A stretch of 64,000 nucleotides of DNA from Flavobacterium celericrescens. Lineage in GTDB: Bacteria > Bacteroidota > Bacteroidia > Flavobacteriales > Flavobacteriaceae. The position numbers were made by a program, and so were the translations under genes. Location: NCBI RefSeq assembly GCF_011392075.1, contig NZ_JAAJBV010000004.1:1-64000 (forward strand). The letters run 5' to 3'. Below the pieces are notes generated by a model, which saw nothing but the letters and a program-made list of their open reading frames with translations, was not told the DNA's origin and ran no database searches. Positions 59,464 through 64,000 of this stretch are shown piece after piece. The stretch's first letter is position 1. Every line of letters starts with the position of its first letter.

Positions 59464-59997
59464 TTATTTTAATCGCTTCAAAATATCTTTCGCAGCAAAA
59501 CAATAGCCAGCAGTTTGTTGACTAAGATCGCGCGTGAGTAAACTCTTTAATTCTTCATTTACCCACGAATGTTTTTTACCAAGTTCAAAAAGAGTTCGCA
59601 TAGAATATGCTGCATTAGCTGCTTTATTTGTTGAAATTAACCAGTCTAAATTACTTTCAATAATTTTTTCTTCTTGAAAAGTGGTCAATTTAATTGTTCT
59701 TGATTTGGATAAAAACAAGCAAATTTTTGATACAGAACGAATAGCAGAATCGGAAGTATAATCGGATAGTTTGTTACAAAATACATCAATAAATGGAATG
59801 AATAATGCAAGTTGCTCTTCACAAATTAATTCTAAAACCCAACAAGCTTTATGGTGGTTTTTGTCTTTAGTCATCAACGCAATTTCAACTAAATCTTTCA
59901 GATAATTAGGATGAGCAAAAACAAAATTTTTGATATCGTCTCTGCATTTTCTGTGTGCGGTACTTTCTGCTATTTCTGTGTAAAAATCTAGATTCAT
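59464..59997 (-). CDS. HEAT-repeat-like protein of unknown function
   Basis: 177 residues, predicted all-helical, with Cys, Leu and Ala spaced as in HEAT/armadillo repeats (for example DLVEIALMTKDKNHHKACWVLELICEEQLALFIPFIDVF). No catalytic motif is visible and no family is recognised. It precedes purK by 95 nt on the same strand. Such genes are sometimes mislabelled as adenylosuccinate lyase; the length and motifs do not support that. Confidence 0.72.
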   Translation of the reverse strand: MNLDFYTEIAESTAHRKCRDDIKNFVFAHPNYLKDLVEIALMTKDKNHHKACWVLELICEEQLALFIPFIDVFCNKLSDYTSDSAIRSVSKICLFLSKSRTIKLTTFQEEKIIESNLDWLISTNKAANAAYSMRTLFELGKKHSWVNEELKSLLTRDLSQQTAGYCFAAKDILKRLK

Positions 59998-60040
59998 TTG
60001 GTAAATATATCAAATTTGCAAAAAAGTTAAAATACTTTAT

Positions 60041-60069
60041 TTGAAATCCTTATGAGTTTAGTAAATTTG
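60041..60069 (+). promoter_or_regulatory. Promoter of hpt
   Basis: TTG 60041-60043, 18-nt spacer, TAAATTTG 60062-60069. The leader is about 20 nt to the GTG at 60096. Confidence 0.8.
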
Positions 60070-60095
60070 TTGTTTATTTCTAAAAGTAACCTAAA

Positions 60096-60629
60096 GTGAT
60101 ACAACTACACGATAAAAAGTTTGAAGTTTTTATTTCTGGAGCAGAAATAAACTTTGCCATTGAAAACATGGCCAAACAAATTGAAGATGATTTTTTTGAT
60201 GATGTTCCCGTTTTTATTGGAGTTTTAAATGGCTCTTTTATGGTGGTTTCAGATTTGCTAAAAAAATACAATCAGCCTTGCGAAGTTTCATTTGTTAAAA
60301 TGGCTTCTTATGAAGGAACACAAACTACTAATGAAGTAAAACAATTGATTGGTGTAAATCAAAATTTAGAAGGTCGTTCCGTAATTATTGTAGAGGATAT
60401 TGTAGATACAGGAAATACTATCGAAGAATTAAAAGCAATCTTAAAAGAACACAATGTAAAACATTTTAAAATTGCAACTTTATTTTTAAAGCCTGAAGCA
60501 TACAAAAAAGACATTAAATTGGATTATGTAGGTATTAGAATTCCAAATAAATTTATTGTAGGATATGGTTTAGACTACGATGGTTTAGGAAGAAACTTAA
60601 AAGACGTATATCAATTATCAGAAAACTAA
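60096..60629 (+). CDS. hpt: Hypoxanthine phosphoribosyltransferase
   Basis: 177 residues from a GTG start, supported by the promoter 27 nt upstream. The PRPP-binding motif VEDIVDTGNT (99-108) and the FIGVLNGSFMVVSDL loop are clear; the C-terminal YGLDYDGLGRNLKDVY is typical of HPRT. It salvages hypoxanthine and guanine into nucleotides. It leads the forward cluster with adk, 22 nt away. Confidence 0.95.
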   Translation: MIQLHDKKFEVFISGAEINFAIENMAKQIEDDFFDDVPVFIGVLNGSFMVVSDLLKKYNQPCEVSFVKMASYEGTQTTNEVKQLIGVNQNLEGRSVIIVEDIVDTGNTIEELKAILKEHNVKHFKIATLFLKPEAYKKDIKLDYVGIRIPNKFIVGYGLDYDGLGRNLKDVYQLSEN

Positions 60630-60651
60630 CCATTCATTAACATAACTTACA

Positions 60652-61224
60652 ATGATTAATATAGTATTATTTGGAAAGCCAGGAGCTGGAAAAGGAACAC
60701 AAGCCGAATTTTTAAAAGACAAATACAATTTAGTACATTTATCTACAGGAGATATCTTTAGATTTAACATAAAAAATGATACCGAACTAGGAAGATTAGC
60801 TAAAACATTCATGGATAAAGGTGATTTAGTTCCAGATGCGGTAACTATTCAAATGTTGCAAAGTGAAGTGGATAAAAACCCACAAGCTGCTGGTTTTTTA
60901 TTTGATGGTTTTCCAAGAACTATTGCTCAAGCAGAGGCTTTAGATGCTTTTTTAGCGAGTAAGGAAGAAGAAATCACAGCAACAGTTGCTTTAGAGGCAA
61001 ACGATGAAATTTTAATACAACGTTTATTAGAAAGAGGAAAAACTTCAGGCAGACCTGACGATCAAGATGAAGAAAAAATCAGAAATCGTTATGACGAATA
61101 CAATCAAAAAACGGCACCTTTAATGGATTATTACAAATCTCAAGGGAAATTTCATACTGTAAACGGAATAGGTACAATTTTGGAAGTTAACGAGCGATTG
61201 AATCAAGTTTTTGATAATTTGTAA
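60652..61224 (+). CDS. adk: Adenylate kinase
   Basis: 190 residues, the short-lid type. P-loop GKPGAGKGTQ (8-17), NMP-binding HLSTGDIFR, core FDGFPRTIAQAEAL, and RLLERGKTSGRPDDQDEEKIRNRYDEY replacing the long zinc lid. It balances ATP, ADP and AMP. Flanked by hpt and a DUF1905 gene (8-nt gap), on the same transcript. Confidence 0.96.
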   Translation: MINIVLFGKPGAGKGTQAEFLKDKYNLVHLSTGDIFRFNIKNDTELGRLAKTFMDKGDLVPDAVTIQMLQSEVDKNPQAAGFLFDGFPRTIAQAEALDAFLASKEEEITATVALEANDEILIQRLLERGKTSGRPDDQDEEKIRNRYDEYNQKTAPLMDYYKSQGKFHTVNGIGTILEVNERLNQVFDNL

Positions 61225-61232
61225 ATCAAATA

Positions 61233-61529
61233 ATGGTAAAAAACAATTATCAATTTACCTCTAATGTTTGGGAATATTCAGGAAAAGGCGCTTGGATTTT
61301 TGTTACAGTTCCTCAAAATGTCTCATCAGAAATAAGGAATTCATTCAAAGAATATGAAGAAGGCTGGGGTAGATTAAAAATTGATGCCAAAATTGGAAAA
61401 ACAAATTGGAAAACTGCTATTTGGTTTGACTCTAAAAATCAAACGTATTTATTGCCATTAAAATCAGAAATCAGAAAAAAAGAAAATATACTTTTAAACT
61501 CTGAAATTGAAGTTATTATCTCTATTTAG
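61233..61529 (+). CDS. DUF1905 domain protein
   Basis: 98 residues: an all-beta small domain with WEYSGKGAWIFVTVPQNVSSEIRN near the N-terminus and WGRLKIDAKIGKTNWKTAIWFDSKNQTYLLPLKSEIRKKENI later, the pattern of DUF1905 (YdeI-type proteins often carry it together with a second domain, absent here). Function unknown. 8 nt after adk, so co-transcribed. Confidence 0.85.
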   Translation: MVKNNYQFTSNVWEYSGKGAWIFVTVPQNVSSEIRNSFKEYEEGWGRLKIDAKIGKTNWKTAIWFDSKNQTYLLPLKSEIRKKENILLNSEIEVIISI

Positions 61530-61590
61530 ATATTGTTAAGACTAAATTTCGAGCATTCAATTTTTTTTTAGATATTTGCAAACAGAAAAG

Positions 61591-61628
61591 GAGCTATTTC
61601 CGAAATTCGGGATGTATGCTCTTTTTTT
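61591..61628 (+). terminator. Terminator after the DUF1905 gene
   Basis: An interrupted stem: GAGC (61591-61594) with GCTC (61618-61621), and an inner CCGAA/TTCGG hairpin (61600-61610), followed by a run of seven T. As at 16728-16757, the T-run is followed by GTAATTTTAAA. Confidence 0.6.
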
Positions 61629-61641
61629 GTAATTTTAAACT

Positions 61642-62916
61642 ATGGAAATTTTAATTATACTTTTTTTAATCCTTTTAAATGGTGTCTTCTCAATGTCAGA
61701 AATTGCATTGATTTCTGCTAGAAAAAATCGTTTAGAAACCGCTGCAAAAAAAGGAAATAAAAATGCTAAAGCAGCTTTAGACCTAGCAAATTCGCCAAAC
61801 GAGTTTTTATCTACGGTTCAAATTGGTATCACTTTAATTGGAATCTTAACAGGTATTTATTCGGGAGACAAAATCACGCAAGACATGCAAGATTTTGTAG
61901 CCACTTATGAGGTTTTAAAACCTTATTCGCATTCAATTGCTGTAGGAATTGTGGTGGTGACGTTAACTTTTTTCTCTCTTGTTTTAGGGGAATTGTTGCC
62001 AAAACGTATTGGTTTGAATTATCCTGAAGGTATTGCAAAAGCAGTTGCTTATCCTATGAAAATAGTTTCAACAGTGACAATGCCGTTTATTTGGTTGCTA
62101 ACTACTTCAACAGATTCATTATTAAAAATGTTACAAATTAAACCAACTGCGGATGGTAAAGTAACTGAGGAAGAAATTAAAGCAATTATTAAAGAAGGAA
62201 CAGAAGTAGGTGAAGTACAAGAAATTGAGCAAGATATTGTGGAACGAGTGTTTCATATTGGTGATAGAAAAGTAAATTCGTTAATGACACACCGAAGTGA
62301 TATCGTTTATTTGTCACTTGAAGATTCTAAAGAAGAAATCAAAGCAAAGGTAATTGATGAGTTGCATTCGGTTTATCCTGTATGTGAAGATAATTTAGAC
62401 AATGTAATTGGTTTAGTGTTATTAAAAGATTTATTTGTAAGTTTTGAGTCTGGAACATTTGATTTAAAGTCAATTACAAAAGAACCTGTTTATTTAATTG
62501 AGCAAACTTCGGCATATAAAGCACTTGAAAATTTTAAAACTTCAAAGCTACATTATGCTTTTGTGGTTGATGAACATGCTATTTTTCAAGGGGTTATTAC
62601 TTTAAATGATATTTTAGAAGCATTAGTAGGAGATGCCTCAGATTTTGATGAAGACGAATATAAATTAATTGCAAATGAAGATGGCACGTGGTTAGTTGAC
62701 GGGCAATATTCATTGCATGATTTTTTAACGTTTTTTGATTTGGATGAATTAACCACTGATTACGAAGTAACCACAGTTAGCGGATTTTTTATCACAGAAC
62801 TTGGAAATATTCCTACTCAAGGAGAAAAAATCATCTGGAACAAACTAGAATTAGAAGCATTAGCCATGGATGGTGCTAAGATAGATAAGGTACTTATCAA
62901 ACAATACAAAGAATAA
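61642..62916 (+). CDS. CNNM/CBS/CorC-domain transporter-like membrane protein (hemolysin family)
   Basis: 424 residues. CNNM transmembrane domain (about 1-165; starts MEILIILFLILLNGVFSMSEIALISARK and has LGELLPKRIGL), CBS pair (about 200-335; FHIGDRKVNSLMTHRSDIVYLSLED and LHYAFVVDEHAIFQGVITLNDILEALVGD), then a CorC/HlyC domain (about 345-424). The family is annotated as hemolysin-like but the better-supported role is Mg or other divalent cation export. GldE of gliding bacteria has the same layout; the usual neighbour gldD is absent here. Confidence 0.9.
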   Translation: MEILIILFLILLNGVFSMSEIALISARKNRLETAAKKGNKNAKAALDLANSPNEFLSTVQIGITLIGILTGIYSGDKITQDMQDFVATYEVLKPYSHSIAVGIVVVTLTFFSLVLGELLPKRIGLNYPEGIAKAVAYPMKIVSTVTMPFIWLLTTSTDSLLKMLQIKPTADGKVTEEEIKAIIKEGTEVGEVQEIEQDIVERVFHIGDRKVNSLMTHRSDIVYLSLEDSKEEIKAKVIDELHSVYPVCEDNLDNVIGLVLLKDLFVSFESGTFDLKSITKEPVYLIEQTSAYKALENFKTSKLHYAFVVDEHAIFQGVITLNDILEALVGDASDFDEDEYKLIANEDGTWLVDGQYSLHDFLTFFDLDELTTDYEVTTVSGFFITELGNIPTQGEKIIWNKLELEALAMDGAKIDKVLIKQYKE

Positions 62917-62947
62917 AATAATTAATTTAATAAGGTTACAGTTAGAA

Positions 62948-62981
62948 ACTTCTAACTTCTAACTTCTAACTTCTAACTTTC
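62948..62981 (+). repeat. Heptamer tandem repeat before obg
   Basis: ACTTCTA repeated four times in direct tandem (62948-62975), then ACTTTC. An inverted half-copy (GTTAGAA) lies just before at 62941-62947. The tract ends 3 nt before the obg ATG at 62984. Confidence 0.85.
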
Positions 62982-62983
62982 AA

Positions 62984-63994
62984 ATGACAGAAGGAAATTT
63001 TGTAGACTACGTAAAAATATATGTTTCTTCCGGAAAAGGAGGGAAAGGGTCGTCGCATTTACACAGAGAAAAATTTATTGAAAAAGGAGGCCCTGATGGA
63101 GGAGACGGTGGCCGAGGAGGACATGTTTATATAAAAGGAAATAAAAATCTTTGGACATTGTTTCATTTAAAATTTTTGAAACATTTAAGAGCAGGCCACG
63201 GAGGAGATGGAGGAAGTTCAAGAAGTACAGGACATGATGGTGAAGATAAATATGTTGAAGTGCCACTTGGAACCGTTGTAAAAGATCAAGAAACAGGAGA
63301 TGTTTTGTTCGAAATTACAGAACACGATGAGGTTAAAATCTTAGCGGAAGGAGGAAAAGGAGGTTTAGGAAACTGGCATTTTAGAAGTGCTACTAACCAA
63401 ACACCTAGATATGCTCAGCCAGGAATGCCTGTAAAAGAAGTAGATGTCACGCTTGAGTTAAAAGTGTTAGCAGATGTAGGTTTAGTAGGTTTTCCAAATG
63501 CTGGAAAATCAACGCTACTTTCTGTTCTTACTTCGGCTAAACCAAAAATTGCCGATTATCCGTTTACAACTTTAAAACCAAATTTAGGAATTGTGGCTTA
63601 CAGAGATTTTCAATCGTTTGTAATGGCAGATATTCCAGGGATTATTGAAGGTGCTGCAGAAGGAAAAGGATTAGGACATTACTTCTTGCGTCATATTGAA
63701 CGTAATTCAACGTTGTTGTTTTTAGTTCCTGCGGATGCGGATGATATTAAAAAAGAATACGAAATTCTCTTAGACGAATTACGTCGTTACAATCCAGAAA
63801 TGTTAGACAAAGATCGTTTGATTGTGATTTCAAAATGCGATATGTTAGACGACGAATTAAAAGCAGAATTGAAAAAACAATTGGACAAAGAATTTAAAGG
63901 AACACCTTACTTATTTATTTCGTCAGTTGCGCAACAAGGGTTGCAAGAGTTGAAAGACAAATTGTGGCAAATGCTAAATGTAGAAACTAAATAA
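62984..63994 (+). CDS. obgE: Obg family GTPase
   Basis: 336 residues. An Obg fold rich in glycine ([28 protein letters not shown]) covers 1-158; the G domain has P-loop GFPNAGKST (169-177), [12 protein letters not shown] switch, DIPG (216-219) and SKCD in place of the usual NKxD. There is no C-terminal OCT domain, as is normal for Bacteroidota Obg. It binds the 50S ribosomal subunit and acts in ribosome assembly and stress. It lies 67 nt after the CNNM gene, with the heptamer tract in between. Confidence 0.95.
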   Translation: MTEGNFVDYVKIYVSSGKGGKGSSHLHREKFIEKGGPDGGDGGRGGHVYIKGNKNLWTLFHLKFLKHLRAGHGGDGGSSRSTGHDGEDKYVEVPLGTVVKDQETGDVLFEITEHDEVKILAEGGKGGLGNWHFRSATNQTPRYAQPGMPVKEVDVTLELKVLADVGLVGFPNAGKSTLLSVLTSAKPKIADYPFTTLKPNLGIVAYRDFQSFVMADIPGIIEGAAEGKGLGHYFLRHIERNSTLLFLVPADADDIKKEYEILLDELRRYNPEMLDKDRLIVISKCDMLDDELKAELKKQLDKEFKGTPYLFISSVAQQGLQELKDKLWQMLNVETK

Positions 63995-64000
63995 AGGAAA

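Noticed and set aside
62941..62981. CRISPR-like array before obg
   Set aside because: Units are only 7 nt, with no spacers and no cas genes in the window.

Overview
This 64 kb window is AT-rich chromosomal DNA of a member of the Bacteroidota, most likely Flavobacterium or a close relative. Evidence: promoters of the TTG-N17..20-TAnnTTTG type that is specific to this phylum, type IX secretion (T9SS) proteins with gliding-motility-type C-terminal domains, a PorP/SprF protein, OmpP1 and S46 peptidase families, and a full-length glycine dehydrogenase P-protein. No phage, insertion sequence, CRISPR array or rRNA operon was seen. Most of the window is core chromosome.

Layout. 1-3.3 kb: the 3' part of a repeat-rich T9SS adhesin and its PorP/SprF partner. 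3.4-12.2 kb: gamma-carbonic anhydrase, then a reverse-strand envelope block CBS protein - nadK - PorG-like - uppS - bamA - two OmpH chaperones - murI. This links outer-membrane protein assembly with undecaprenyl phosphate and D-glutamate supply. 12.2-20.7 kb (forward): pdxJ, an alpha/beta hydrolase, an OmpP1/FadL porin with an SGNH lipoprotein, a small membrane protein, and the quality-control set tig-clpP-clpX. 20.7-31 kb: two tiny Cys/Arg-type lipoproteins around an OmpA/beta-propeller protein, a GH3-family enzyme, a DUF2797 protein, a giant AsmA protein, sppA, and a fused folK/deoxynucleoside kinase. 31-37 kb: a C-type-lectin T9SS protein, a TrmH-family methylase, mutS, and tRNA-Gly/tRNA-Leu.

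37-48 kb (mostly reverse): three small lipoproteins (two with almost identical 3' DNA), a DPP11-like S46 peptidase, fabD, a glycosyltransferase - methyltransferase - FabH-like set, a group III truncated globin and gcvP. 48-55 kb: a degenerate UbiA-like protein, galE, a sugar aminotransferase, waaA, and a five-gene operon (SRPBCC, DUF2071 and membrane proteins) next to a GbsR/MarR-type regulator. 55-64 kb: an M3 peptidase, purE/purK with a small membrane protein between them, hpt, adk, a DUF1905 protein, a CNNM/CBS transporter-like protein and obg.

Two signals stand out. First, the same inverted repeat (two 9-bp arms around an 8-nt A-rich spacer) lies upstream of the GbsR/MarR-type gene and again upstream of the adjoining five-gene operon, which predicts an autoregulated regulon. 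Second, at least nine intergenic gaps hold short degenerate 6-13-nt tandem or inverted repeat tracts with shared words. These sit next to start codons of housekeeping genes (clpP, clpX, fabD, mutS, obg) and I cannot assign them a function.
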